Positions 24,642-35,521 are shown, counted from the stretch's first letter. The stretch: 64,000 nt of DNA from Fennellomyces sp. T-0311 (GCA_025266875.1 JALLLT010000054.1:186001-250000); one strand, 5' to 3'. Notes: generated by a model not told the origin, from the sequence alone. Translations and numbers: made by a program.

Positions 24642-25138
24642 AGCTCAACTAATAATCGTCACAAGTAAAAAAAAAAAAAAAAAAGAGCGAGAGAAAAGAA
24701 GATGAATCGGACCCTGAGAGTGGCGGAGCACAACTTATTCTTTCCCCTCGCACTCAATAGCTTAAGTGGCATGCCCCTCACAAACTCGCTTTATATAGTA
24801 TGACGCGATATGAGGTGATTTCTGAGATTAGCATCAGCCGTCTTTCTAATTGGGCTTGCTTGCGATGGACAGTTCCAAGGCGCTCGCAGGTTACATAGTC
24901 CCCACGCTTCCCTTATTCCAACCCGTGGAGTGGATGATTAAGTAATTAACAGACGGACCCTGGAACCGAGCTAAAAACGTGTTGTGCAACGCAAACCTTT
25001 CCACTCATGATCACCGTTCTCCGCAATACACACACGATAGCAGAGGAAATGGATTTGTATTTACACAGATTCTGTGAGAAAGAGAGAGCAGGGAGAGGGA
25101 GGGAGGGAGGTATGGGAGGGCGACGACAAGCTGTATAT

Positions 25139-26892
25139 CTATTTTCTGACATCGTAATTGAGAACACGACGCGACTGGCGCTGCCGGATCTTCTCATACT
25201 TGTAAAGCAAATTGGCCATATCCTTGGTTTCCACGTTAACATGATCCGTTTTTGGCTGCCTAGTAGCACACTTACCTTGGCGACAACAAACAAACATCCA
25301 CCCAGTACGTTGCGATGAAACGGCTCGGGAAAGTATTGGCGAACCACCTTGAAATGGCTCAAGCAGCTTATATCACATGCATTAATCATCCACTTTTGCT
25401 GGGGTTTCGTAAGCACACATACCTTCCCACGATGCTGCTGATAGTCGGCCATAGCAGTGCGCCAATCACTGTCACTCCCAGATCACCACGCTCGCGAACA
25501 TTCAGCAACGCATCCGCTTCTCGTTCAGCTTCATTCGCTTCGGCTGTTTGATCATCACGTTGTTGCTGCTCTCTTCGACGTCGCTCATCCCACACCGGAT
25601 CTCCCAAGATATCTGCGCCGTATCGTTCCAATTCTTCGCGATACGCTTGTGTAGCGTCTGGTCTGTTGCCCTCTTGTTGGCGTCGGTTGGGCTGTGGCTG
25701 CTGCTGGCTTCGTCGCAGGTGGAGCAGTTTTCGCGATAAGTGGTGCTGTGCAAGAAGGTATAGGTTGTTGTACAGTAATCTGCAACGGACACACACAGAA
25801 TCAGCATGATAGTAAATATGGCGTACAACCACCATTATCTTTACCTGACCCACGGTAACGCTCCCACGGTGACGGTGGGCGACGGTGGCCACGATATTTG
25901 CACCGGTGCGTTTGGATGAACCGATGTAGCACGCAGCAGGAGCATGGCTGCAAACGGCAACACACCGTCAGCCCAACGGGAACGCGACAGGATCAATGTT
26001 GCCGGGATGGAAGGCAGTCCAAGCCATGTGCGCCAAGTCCAATTCACAGGAGCACCTATCAATCGCTCGCCTTCCCGCGCACCAAACAGCGTCAATACAG
26101 TGTAGGCGCCATAGGTGGTGGATGTGATCAGCATCGAGCAGCCCAGTCCCAGGAACGTCAAATACGGCGCTGCGGTGTGTACAAGACTGTCCACAAGGCC
26201 GAGCAGGGCAAGTGGTAGACTGCGGTGCTCTGAGAGGAAATAGGGCGTGTTGCATTGGGGACAATGCACCTAATACCATAATCAGATTACCTTATCGTGC
26301 ACATCGACACAACCATTACCTTCTTCATGGGTGATCCCTTTTGATTCTCGGTGATCCAGTCCAACAAACACTGTTCATGGGAAACAAGCGAGCACTTGCA
26401 TGGCTTGACCCAGTTGCCTTCCGAGTCTGCGTCTTCACCGAAACAAATCCAACAACGACGCTCTTCGTCGCTCTGCTGCTGAGGCCGTTGCTGTTGTTGT
26501 GCACTTGACAGCTGGCTTCGTCGCTGCTGCTGTTGACCTTCTGAACGTTGTGCTGTCGAATTGCGAAACGACGACGACGACGCCTCCCGAGAAGCTGGGG
26601 GTCTTGGTGCGAGAATGGTGGACGACGATGAAGAAGAAGCACTCGAAGCTGAAAGCATGGAAGCACTGCCATCGTCGTCTTCGTCGTGAACTATGGCGTG
26701 TCTCGAAATGCTGCTTCTTGACCTTGAATTGCGTAGCGAGTTGGCATTAATAATGGTGGGTCTTGAGGAGTTTAATTGTGGGCCATTGGAGGCTGTAATG
26801 TCGTCTTCTTCGGCGGTGGCATTGGCTTGGTGATACGAGTAATATCCAGCAGCACTCATGAGCGTGGAGTTGGGACAACGAAAGTGAGACAT
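25139..26892 (-). CDS. MARCH5/MITOL-like RING-CH membrane E3 ubiquitin ligase
   Basis: The N-terminus is a Ser/Gln-rich low-complexity region, followed by a RING-CH finger: CWICFGEDADSEGNWVKPC then KCSLVSHEQCLLDW and VHCPQCNTPYF, i.e. CxxC, CxC, HxxC, CxxC order. After it come hydrophobic segments (PYLTFLGLGCSMLITSTTYG with AYTVLTLFGAREG; LGLPSIPATLILSRSRW; VTVIGALLWPTISSIVGR; VLGGCLFVVAKDMANLLYK) and the end RRVLNYDVRK. This order and the tail match MARCH5, which sits in the mitochondrial outer membrane and regulates fission proteins. The fungal protein has a longer polar loop with Arg/Gln-rich sequence between membrane segments two and three. Chosen start is MSHFRCPNS at 26892; an in-frame ATG at 26859 is possible. 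Several introns. Confidence 0.85.
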
Positions 26893-27178
26893 GACGGACT
26901 GAGTAGAGTGTCTTGAAAAAGACACATCGCCCCGTCGCCGCGTGAACTCTCGATTAGGACTTTGAAAAATGCAAAACGTAGCAACCAGCGACTAAAAAAG
27001 AGTATCCTCGTCCACTTTGCAATTCTAGAATCCATGGATGCATCCCGCAGTAACAGCAGCCGTCGTCTGGCTCTCATTCTTAAACCAAACTGCAGCTGTG
27101 AATGCATATTCAGCGTGCGTAATGATGCCTATATATTAGCAGAAAAGGATGGTATACTATTTAATTGTGCTTATGATA

Positions 27179-28037
27179 TCAAAGTTCAGCCTGATCAATG
27201 GCTCTTAAGCGACGCATGATGCGATCCATCTCGTTGCGAACGATCGTCATGATCTCTTCGTGCGAGCGCGTCGACGCCTCCGAGGTATCCAGCTTTTGTC
27301 GCAACTGCTCGACTTCCTTTTGCACCTCTCGGATGGTTTCCGCCTGACGGTTCTCCATCTCCAAATGCTCTTGCTCCAGCTGCTTGATCTGGACATCCAT
27401 GGGCCCGATGGCATCCTTGATCCGGTCCTCAGCTTCTTTCTGGATGTCCAGCGCCCGAGACGAGGTGGCTGCCAGCTCCTCGTAGGCTTTGGAAATGACT
27501 TCTTGCAGCTCACTCTTTTCTGCCCTGTATTTCTCCTGTATCCTGCGAATCTCTCCTCGCACCTCGGCGTGCTCTTCTTGGGCATCTGACTCTAGCTTCT
27601 GTTGCTGCTGCTTGGCCTCCCTAAGCTGGTCATCGAGCTCCTTTAGGTGGCCCATGCCCCGTTGTGCTGTCTCTATTTCGTCTGTGTACTTTTTCACTTG
27701 GCCTTCAAAGAAGAACGCCGTCGCTTTCGCATTCTCCGCTTGCCGATCTTTGCGATTGCTCATGTCTGTCAACGTCTGGATCTCCGTCTTGAGCTTGCGA
27801 TTCGTACGTCCACTTTCTTGGGCATGGAGCTCGGCTGCTTTGCCTTGCTGTCGTGTTTGATCCAGTTCAAGTCGTAGCTGTGCAAGTTCTCGTTCCGCCT
27901 TGGAGATCTTTTGCTGCAATTCTCCAATGTCACTGCCCGTCGTTCGTGATGAACTGGTGCTTCCTGCAACATGTTCAGCGTCTCGCCATCTTGTTTGAAT
28001 GCTCCGTTCTACGCTTACTTTCTGGATCTTCTGCCAT
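27179..28037 (-). CDS. Coiled-coil protein, 267 aa, unknown
   Basis: Two exons, 28019-28037 and 27179-27963, across a 55-nt intron (GTAAGC donor, TTGCAG acceptor) give MAEDPERSTSSSRTTGSDIG followed by an almost uninterrupted coiled coil rich in Glu, Lys, Gln and Arg with heptad spacing, ending RLRAIDQAEL. A longer unspliced frame through the intron exists but lacks an ATG at its beginning; the spliced form has one. No enzyme or binding domain is visible. Such proteins are often scaffold or tethering factors, but there is no specific clue here. Confidence 0.75.
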
Positions 28038-28039
28038 GC

Positions 28040-29280
28040 CAAGTGTAACTAGTGGAAAGTTTAAAGGGACAGCGCTCCGCTCCCATCTGGTCTGCTTTTT
28101 TCAACCCCCTCTCCTTCCACTTTTTTTGCAAGGATGCGAATCATCAAAGGGGTCGCTCGTTTTGCTTGGTGGGAATTTAAAAAACCTACATGATTTTGCA
28201 GTAATACACCTCCAACGCATCCTCCCTGTATACACTTGCCGCCATGTCTTACAGCGCTCAGGTTGCCAGAGCAAGAAAGCGACGGGCATGTCAATGCAAA
28301 TGCCCGGCGCTCCTGTTGCTACCTGCCTCCTCATCAGACTAACTTTTCCGGGTATATGTCGACCAGGACCAAGTTGCCTTACATATTCTAGTTAGACAAG
28401 TGTCATTTTGTAAAGCTTAAAACTGCAGTAGTAGCGAAGAGCACGTGGTAACTTGCCATAACAACAGAATAGCATGACCTGTCAACCGGTGTCGGATGTT
28501 CATATTTCCCTGCTATATACTTGCATGCATTGTATTAGTTTGTTGGGCAGCATACAGTTGCTCGGTGACATCGTATATGACTGGCGAAGATATACACTGC
28601 CCCGAGCACTAGTGCGGTACTTTCGCGTGAGAGACATTCATGCCGTTTTGCCTGCCCCTTAATCTGACATTACCCTTGTTCCTCGCTTTCAATTGGTTGA
28701 GTTTCTCTTATCCAGCGCTTCAAAGTGAACATGGCTGCTTTACTAAGGGAGATTGTTTGATATCAACAAGTTTTGGTAATCATGACCACACTGGGCGACG
28801 GCCAGTTGTATTAGCCTCCATTGCAGTAATTATCAGACAAATAGAAATGAACACCCGTCTTTTGTCGCACAGATGTTTTTATATGCACAAGAAAGGGCTG
28901 GGTTGAAGCTCCTGGGGGGGGGCAGTAGAGATGCCGCGCCAATGACCTTAAGACTTAACGCGGAGAAGAAGATCCTATAAGATCAAAGGAAACGGTGAGA
29001 TCTGCCCAAAAAATTACACAAAGACCAAGCAACCATTCAGCGTTATACTACTGGACAATTACAATCAGCAGCGCCAGTTGAAGAAAGGAGAGAGTCAATC
29101 ATTAGCAGCACTGAAGCTACTCTTCCTTGCAACAGCGAAAACTTCACCAGTTGAAGCATATCCGATAAGATTAATGGTGAGGTATACACCAAAATCGCAA
29201 ATAAAAGTTTCATTTTTGACGCATAACGCTATAGAGGAATTGTACTTCCGCCGATGCTTCACCCGAGAATGACCATGTCA
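28040..29280. other. Intergenic, nothing recognised
   Basis: AT-rich with a run of nine G at about 28914-28922. No supported gene or repeat. Confidence 0.4.
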
Positions 29281-29282
29281 CT

Positions 29283-29633
29283 TTGGAAGTTCTTATGCGT
29301 GAGGTAGAAGGGGATACACGATCGAACGCGGATGAAACAACAACAGTTGATGATGATCCTATGTTTCGTGTTGACGAGCCAACTGGGTCTGATGAAGATT
29401 TGGTCGAGGCAGAAAGTGCCGTTCTGAAAGAGTACTTTTCTGACTTGCAAGAACGGTTCAAAGATGACACCAGCAAATACGGAATGTCGAGCGAATATTG
29501 CCGTGGATCCTTCTGGGTTGAACCGCCTGCGCCTTTTTTTGCCCTTCGAAACCAGGAAGACATGATCCTAGGTGAAAAAGTATATGATTTATTTTGGAAG
29601 ACTCTAAGACATGCCCGTATACGTACGTACTAG
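29283..29633 (+). pseudogene. Truncated transposon-type ORF fragment
   Basis: A 116-codon frame starting MEVLMREVEGDTRSNADE. An acidic first half is followed by YCRGSFWVEPPAPFFALRN, a pattern I associate with long fungal repeat-family proteins near transposons (a tryptophan/proline motif before a zinc-ribbon region), but it stops abruptly after LFWKTLRHARIRTY where such proteins continue for hundreds of residues. No downstream continuation was found. Treated as a remnant; the family name is uncertain. Confidence 0.35.
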
Positions 29634-30069
29634 GCTTATGGTCGCACCCTTGCGGTACCGATGTTAGAGTATGAAGAATAAGATCTGGTTCCATGTCTGA
29701 AAAACATCTTATTGGGAGAAAGACAGGCAATAGTGAACGTAGAGAAACTATGAATGCAGGGATAAAGCTCACAAGTGATGCTTGAAGTACGTTTGGCCAC
29801 ACGTTATACAGTATGGTCTTCTGTGATCGCTGCTTCACTGCCTTGTAGGGCTTCAGGTGCTGGTTCATCCTCGTCGTATTCCCAAACTTGTTCATAATGT
29901 GGTCAAAAACTTGTAACTGTCGGGGAAATACTGGAATACTCTATGTAGCACTAAAGTCGTTGGCTGTGCGATCTATGTTAGTTATCGCATGGCCAGAGTT
30001 TCAACACTAAAGTGAGAGGTGTAGAGATAAATTGTATATTTTATCCGAGTTCACCTTTTTTGTACTTGC

Positions 30070-30835
30070 TGATAAACAAATACAACGTTCATGATCGTTT
30101 TGGAAATGACAAAAGCTTACTTAAATAATGAGGTCCATATCTAACATTTATTCTGAAAAGTTTGAATGACACACTAGATCTTGTTTGCGTCTTTGATTCT
30201 TTAATTGTCTGTGCAGGCAGGCACACTTGTACCTACGTCACTCGTATGCAGAAAACAAGCTTTTTGCATTATTATTTGTATCCAAATTCTCTACATCAAT
30301 TACAAAACCACCTTCAGTACAGATCATTTTGTATCCAACTTAAGAATAACATCATTAGACAGTTAATTCAGAAAATGACAGACTGCATGCGATAAACCAG
30401 TTATCACACTTGCTTTGCCGCATGGGATTTATCAGCCTGAGGTACTCGCGACTGTATCACTCGTGATGGCTGATAAATCCATATCACGGCGGAGCAAGTG
30501 TGATAACTGCTTTATATTTTACCGATGACACATTTTTATACTATGTAGTTGATAAATAAAAGCTCACAATGATACTGTTTTTTTGGAAACAACAAGTAAT
30601 TTACTTGAATATCGATGTTGACGTTGCAGATATACTGCTACTAGTAGACGAGGCAGAAAACACACCAGAAATAACATCCGTGATCCGTTCATTATTTGTA
30701 TTGGTTGCATTGATGCTGTGGGCAGGCACGTCACTCGTGCGCAGAAATCAGTATCTAGCTTTAGGTATACTTAAGAGCACCATCATCAAATTTATAAATC
30801 AGAAAATGATGTGTGATAAAACAGGTTATGCAACA
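30070..30835. repeat. Diverged ~0.3-kb direct duplication around a palindrome
   Basis: Segments at about 30070-30395 and 30547-30835 share ordered short matches (GATAAA(C/T)AAA, TTTTGGAAA, ACTTA/GAAT, GGCAGGCAC, CGTCACTCGT, AATTCAGAAAATGA/ AATCAGAAAATGA). Between them lies the palindrome at 30398-30509. Could be terminal DNA of the Fanzor-like element that follows. Confidence 0.5.
30398..30509. repeat. 112-bp palindrome
   Basis: Outer arms CAGTTATCACACTTGCT (30398-30414) and its exact reverse complement (30493-30509); inner arms GGATTTATCAGCC (30425-30437) and exact complement (30468-30480); 30-nt centre. Single-stranded it would form a long stem-loop. Role unknown. Confidence 0.85.
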
Positions 30836-30873
30836 GATCAGCAGACCTATGCTACTGAACTCAGCAATTACGT

Positions 30874-31439
30874 TGTAACGAAATTTCTCGGCCCCTCTTC
30901 GTTTACGCTACCTTTCCCTTTTTGGCACGCACTTGACCTTTGTATTGACCTTCATTCAACTATACGGTGCATCTGCACTTGATGTATCTTCTTCTTCTCG
31001 TTCTGATCTTCCCAAGCTACCGACCTATTCTATTATATAGTGCATCTGCACATTGATGTATCTTCTTTTATCTTTCTGATCTTCCCAAGCTACCAACCTA
31101 TTCTATTATATGGTGCATCTGCACCATCATTTATCCTCTTCCGCACTCGGATCTCTTGCTAGTTGTAATTCCTATCTAACCCACCTTTTACCTCCGGCAT
31201 AGCCCGATGTATCCACAGTCAGCGTATCCACAGAAACATATAAATACCCTTGTTGAATCAAATGAAATAAAGCAGTTAACTTGACCTCAATTATCTTGAT
31301 CATACCTTTCAAAGCCCAAGACAGCAGCTTATATCTGTATTTGGTTAACTCACCTTTTCTATTTCTCTATATCTCAACCTACTTTGTGGACCCTGTTTCA
31401 CACAGAATTACCTTACACAAACAATTTCCTTTTACAACA
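30874..31439 (+). repeat. 5' LTR
   Basis: 566 bp, TGTAAC...ACAACA; preceded by target duplication ACGT. Contains three near-repeats of the phrase GGTGCATCTGCAC / TAGTGCATCTGCACA with downstream CTTCCCAAGCTACC, and a TATAAATACC box before the presumed R region. Confidence 0.95.
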
Positions 31440-31440
31440 A

Positions 31441-32750
31441 TTGGTGCTCACTACAGGGGACGAACCTGTGGCCTTGGCGTTATCAGCACCATCTACCCTC
31501 CATCCAGCCTATTTTTCACCGGTTATGAAAATAGTAACTTCATCGATTTCCGCACAGATTTCAAACAGCACATGATGCTCGCCGGCATTGCAGACGATAC
31601 GACACGCCAAATTGAAATTTTGCATGCGGTTTTGCGTGGTCCAGCTCTGGCATTTTTCGAGAGACGCGTTTTGCCTCGTTACCGGGACACTCAAGACACC
31701 GATGTACAAACCCTCCCTGAAGTAATGGATCTCCTCGAGTTTGAATTTGTTTCCGAGCACGACTTACTCCGCATGCGACAGGACTTTTACGATATGTCCC
31801 AGAATCCAAATGAGCCTCCCCGCCAATTTTTAGGACGCCTACGCGAGCAAGCTGACAGGGCGAATATCCGAAGCGAAGAGACTATCCGTGCGAAGTTTCG
31901 AGACGGACTACTTCCGGAAGTAGCCGACAGTTGCATGAGGACTGGTTTTCTTCTCCACGAACAACTCCTTCAGGCGTGCGACGGCTATTGGTTTGTACGT
32001 GAGAAGAACCGCAAGGAAAGCGAAAGACGAAAGGCTTACAGCAAAAACGGCATCGAATTGATGGCCACCCAACTCGACAACTTCAACCAGTTGCACCAGC
32101 AACGATTTGACAACAACGAAGTCCAAGGCGACGAAATCTTGCGTTTGATCCAGAGTAACCCGAGAGCGAAGGATATTATCCGTTCCTTGGCAGCGGAAAT
32201 GTCGAAAAGAAACCTGGAAGAGATGTTCTTTGAGGATTGGCCCAATCCGGAACACCGCCCTCCTAGGCCCGATTACAATGGTCGTCAACAGAGACCATGG
32301 GAAAACAGGAACATCAACAACAAGCAATACCAACGTGGACGCCAGCAGGATTACCGCAAAGAACAGCGTCAAGAGCCTCGTTTCGAGTTCGACACCAACT
32401 ACCAAAGAGACTATAATGGCTACCGAAACGATGGTGAACCAGGTCCCTCGAATGGCCCTGTTAGGCAAGGCTACAAACCATTACCCAGAAAGGCACCGGC
32501 TGGAAAGCCATTCTATCACTCAAGCAGACACCAGTTCGGGCGCAACAAGACCTACCCCCTTGATGAACGTTTTACAAGGATCAATGAAGAATCTGGTGAA
32601 ATCGAATACGACTATCAAGCAGCAATGAACGAATCGGGTCGTAGACTCGAAGAACAGAGAAGAAAATCACCCCAATGGACACCTCCCAGAACGTTCAAAA
32701 ATGTGTATCAGGGCATGACCACTGACCCTACCGAGCCGGCAAAAAACTAG
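31441..32750 (+). CDS. Retrotransposon Gag
   Basis: Frame open from inside the 5' LTR to TAG at 32748-32750; functional initiation is not resolved (the first in-LTR ATG is at 31281). The core matches the Retrotrans_gag pattern: FIDFRTDFKQHMMLAGI, ILHAVLRGPALAFFERRV, LRMRQDFYDMSQNPNEPP and QFLGRLREQADRANI, then a long Arg/Gln/Asn-rich basic C-terminal half that would bind nucleic acid. No CCHC knuckle is seen. Ends in AAAAAAC-TAG, the slip site for the next ORF. Confidence 0.85.
31442..31459 (+). other. Primer binding site candidate
   Basis: TGGTGCTCACTACAGGGG, two bases after the 5' LTR; begins TGG as expected for pairing with a tRNA 3' CCA end. tRNA not identified. Confidence 0.55.
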
Positions 32751-32785
32751 TAGGGCCGACTGAAAACGATTTTAGCGGTCAGTCG
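32741..32785 (+). promoter_or_regulatory. Programmed -1 frameshift signal (slippery heptamer plus stem-loop)
   Basis: Gag ends GCA AAA AAC TAG: the heptamer A AAA AAC (32741-32747) is a canonical X XXY YYZ slip site. Nine bases later CGACTGA (32757-32763) pairs perfectly with TCAGTCG (32779-32785) across a 15-nt loop. The protease frame is open without stop from 32747 through 34045 in the -1 frame relative to gag. Confidence 0.85.
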
Positions 32786-34045
32786 ATACGCCCATCACCA
32801 AAAAATCCCGCTAGCTTAAACACATACCTTATCAATGAAGAATCCAACTTTGACCAGTATTCAGGTTTTCACAATGATCGATTTGATGATACTAACGAAA
32901 TAGATATCGCGTCTCAACCAAACTACGAGTTATTTGCAGCTCAGCAACATAGCCCTCATCGTTTCGACAAGCAGTTGAGATCCCGAACAGTTCCGTACAG
33001 CAAAATCGATAAAGAAGCCAGAAAAACAGCGAAAAAGAACAAGAAAATACACTTTGACGAGCCAATACACAAAGAAATCCCTTCTGTTTCAGCACCGGTC
33101 ACAACAACACGTGAATCTCCCATGACGCTCCAGCCTGAGTCCAACAACCAGACTCTTCAACCTGAAGCAGACCACGTGGCCGCATCATCTTATTCCCCAG
33201 ACATTGAAATGATCGATGCCAGTGCAACAAAAACCAAGGGAAAGGAAAAGGCGAAAACAGCTCGAAGAAAACGCCAAAAACCTGCCATTGAATACAATAT
33301 CATCCAGGATGCCATGCTTCGTACTGCCAACATCAGCTTCAAGGATCTTATTGAAATTTCACCTGCACTACGAAGAGAACTTCATTCGGCAACATCAATT
33401 CGAAAGAAACGTCAACAGCTCAACGTGTTGGATACCGGCAAAGAAATTGATTCAACCGCAGCTTACGCCCCTCTATTTGTACAAGGAAAGCTTATCCATG
33501 TTTTGATCGATTCAGGAGCCGCACGATCATGCATGTCAAAAGAACTTTGCGACCAACTCAAGTTACGAATCAATGAACCCTCGAACATAGTCTTTACACT
33601 TGGAAACGGAAGCAAGCAAGCTGCACTAGGCACCGTACATGACTTAAAGATTCAAGTAAACGGAGAGGTATCAGTCACCACAAACGTCGAAGTCATAGCA
33701 ACATGTCCCGTACCTCTGATTTTGGGAACGAATTGGCTCAGCAAAGGGGATGTTTCTATCAACTTCAAGACCGGACTATTGGAAGTTCATCAAGGACCCA
33801 AGATTGCTACGGCACCTCTCACTTTCATTCAGGATTCTGCCAAACATGTAATGCCGCCTCCTCTACCTCCAAATTGGTACAAGCTTCGTGAAGCTCCTTC
33901 CGAGGAAATTAGCGATGAATCCACGGAAGATTCAACGGATGAGGACACCTCAGACGACGACACCTTATCTCAGGATGACAGTGATTCCAGCGAATCAAGA
34001 ACCAACTCAGATGAAGAACTCGATCGAAGCCCCAAAGAAGTTTAG
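32747..34045 (+). CDS. Retropepsin-type aspartic protease (Pro), -1 frame
   Basis: Continuation of Gag after the slip. A charged linker precedes the protease: APLFVQGKLIHVLIDSGAAR carries the catalytic DSG triad, followed by SCMSKELCDQL, VFTLGNGSKQAALGTVHDL and the hydrophobic PLILGTNWLSK, the typical second-half signature (ILG.. W). After it comes an acidic Ser/Thr/Asp-rich tail ending SPKEV at the scar. Reverse transcriptase should begin here but is missing. Confidence 0.85.
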   Translation, partial: LVGPTENDFSGQSIRPSPKNPASLNTYLINEESNFDQYSGFHNDRFDDTNEIDIASQPNYELFAAQQHSPHRFDKQLRSRTVPYSKIDKEARKTAKKNKKIHFDEPIHKEIPSVSAPVTTTRESPMTLQPESNNQTLQPEADHVAASSYSPDIEMIDASATKTKGKEKAKTARRKRQKPAIEYNIIQDAMLRTANISFKDLIEISPALRRELHSATSIRKKRQQLNVLDTGKEIDSTAAYAPLFVQGKLIHVLIDSGAARSCMSKELCDQLKLRINEPSNIVFTLGNGSKQAALGTVHDLKIQVNGEVSVTTNVEVIATCPVPLILGTNWLSKGDVSINFKTGLLEVHQGPKIATAPLTFIQDSAKHVMPPPLPPNWYKLREAPSEEISDESTEDSTDEDTSDDDTLSQDDSDSSESRTNSDEELDRSPKEV

Positions 34046-34174
34046 CAAAAGAAACGCGTCGCAAACCCGTATTCGCACCCGACAAAGATGAGATCGCTCA
34101 GAAGTCATCCCGAAGGCTGCATACATAGCGACGAAACAAAACCAAAAAAAAAAAAAAAAAAAATCAAGGAAAAA
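34030..34174 (+). repeat. Scar repeat, copy 1 (with poly-A)
   Basis: CCCCAAAGAAGTTTAGC... to a 20-A run and TCAAGGAAAAA; matches 34551-34698 except for poly-A length. The pol deletion junction falls in it. Confidence 0.9.
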
Positions 34175-34612
34175 ATTGAATCACGCCAGAAGGAATGGAA
34201 GCCCCCTTTCCACATAGGAGACATGGTCGAAGTTTTCCAATCGGCTCAAGACGCCTCACATTTGGCCTCTATCAACGACCAATGGAACGGTCCATTCATC
34301 GTTCACAAGAAGTTCAAAAAAGGATCTTATCAGTTAAAAGATACACGAGGAAAGCTGTTCCCGAGGCCGACACATGGCAACCTCATGCGCATCTACCGAT
34401 TGCCAAATACCGAATATCGCCAGGTTACAGCCAACGCGTCAACAAATGTCATGACTTTAAATGTGCCACCTGATCACCTCGAATTGTTCGACGTTGAAGA
34501 TGGATCCAAACCCAAAACGGTAGCCAATGTACCAAAGCGAAAAGGACGTCCCCCAAAGAAGTTTAGCAAAAGAAACGCGTCGCAAACCCGTATTCGCACC
34601 CGACAAAGATGA
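34175..34612 (+). CDS. Integrase C-terminal tail fragment
   Basis: Frame running through to TGA at 34610-34612, with KPPFHIGDMVEVF-type text (read as WKPPFHIGDMVEVFQSA), then INDQWNGPFIVHKKFKKGSY, QLKDTRGKLFPRPTHGNLMR and a basic end KRKGRPPKKFSKRN. This is the post-core C-terminal domain of gypsy-type integrases (GD.V.... GPF.V....  GSY.L.D..G.....H...L). The HHCC zinc domain and DDE core are absent, so it cannot act as integrase. Confidence 0.8.
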   Translation: MESRQKEWKPPFHIGDMVEVFQSAQDASHLASINDQWNGPFIVHKKFKKGSYQLKDTRGKLFPRPTHGNLMRIYRLPNTEYRQVTANASTNVMTLNVPPDHLELFDVEDGSKPKTVANVPKRKGRPPKKFSKRNASQTRIRTRQR

Positions 34613-34698
34613 GATCGCTCAGAAGTCATCCCGAAGGCTGCATACATAGCGACGAAACAAAACCAAAAAAAAAAAAAAAAAAAAAAATCAAGGAAAAA
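34551..34698 (+). repeat. Scar repeat, copy 2 (with poly-A)
   Basis: Same sequence as 34030-34174 with a slightly longer A run; probably the original location, since the integrase frame reads into it naturally. Confidence 0.9.
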
Positions 34699-34725
34699 GA
34701 AGAAGATATAAAGACATCCCAAAAA

Positions 34726-35496
34726 ATGGATGATCCCGCACAGACTACCATTCAAGAAATCAATCAAGAACCCCTCTCAACAGCAATGGAGCCAGAAGTG
34801 ATTTACATCTCCGATGAAGAAGATTTTACTCTTGCGCATGAAGAACTACAAGAGTCGGAACCCCGAAGTGAGGAAACGAGTATCCAAGGAACCCCATATG
34901 ATGTAGGCTATGTCAGAGCCAGGTCGCAAGAGAGGATGATATCAGAAGACGAAGGATTTTCCAGAAATTACTTTGCGAACTCAATGGATCAACCAAGCAT
35001 ACTGGAGCAAGTGACTCCACGACCTCAAGAAACAGAATGGAATTCTGTAGTTAGATCAACGGCCGAAGCTCCCAGCACGGAGATGGAAGACTGCTTTGAC
35101 CCTATGAACGGCAATGATCACAACATGAATCTTGTTCGAAGGAGCCTTGCCATGGATTTCTGGGAGGAACAAGAAGTTCAGGAGCTTCGTATGAACCTAG
35201 AACGACAAGCACGAATTTTAAAGAAGGCACAAGAAGAACGAGACCGATTTGCACATGACTTGATCGACTTATTTCACAGTCTCGCGGCTACACAGGACAG
35301 ACAACCAACACAGGAAACCCAGGATCGTTTCCTTCGTCGGATGTTAAAGGGCGGATTTAACAATCGCTGGGCTGTTCAACGATTTATCAGCGCTCACAAC
35401 GCAGATAGAGTCGCACTTGAAAATGCAAGTCTCACTCGTCGTCAGGAAAAAAGGCGCCTACGACTACAAGGCCGCAAACAAGGTCAGATCTATTGA
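34726..35496 (+). CDS. Extra 3' ORF of the retrotransposon, 256 aa, unknown
   Basis: Begins MDDPAQTTIQEINQEPL just after the poly-A scar (the frame extends upstream without need). Acidic N-terminal half with VIYISDEEDF, then a predicted helical, Arg/Glu-rich second half (EEQEVQELRMNLERQARILK, ERDRFAHDLIDLFHSL) and a basic end RRLRLQGRKQGQIY. No signal peptide or membrane segment, so it is not envelope-like. Lies where some Metaviridae carry an additional gene. Function not inferred. Confidence 0.7.
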   Translation: MDDPAQTTIQEINQEPLSTAMEPEVIYISDEEDFTLAHEELQESEPRSEETSIQGTPYDVGYVRARSQERMISEDEGFSRNYFANSMDQPSILEQVTPRPQETEWNSVVRSTAEAPSTEMEDCFDPMNGNDHNMNLVRRSLAMDFWEEQEVQELRMNLERQARILKKAQEERDRFAHDLIDLFHSLAATQDRQPTQETQDRFLRRMLKGGFNNRWAVQRFISAHNADRVALENASLTRRQEKRRLRLQGRKQGQIY

Positions 35497-35521
35497 AATG
35501 CAGAGACTGCATTTTTGTAAG

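Noticed and set aside
29283..29633. Considered as the 5' exon of the Fanzor-like gene
   Set aside because: Different motif style and separated from it by the palindrome and duplicated DNA; no splice link found.
30398..30509. Palindrome considered as a tRNA or a CRISPR-like repeat
   Set aside because: No tRNA cloverleaf or T-loop motif, and only a single palindromic unit rather than an array.
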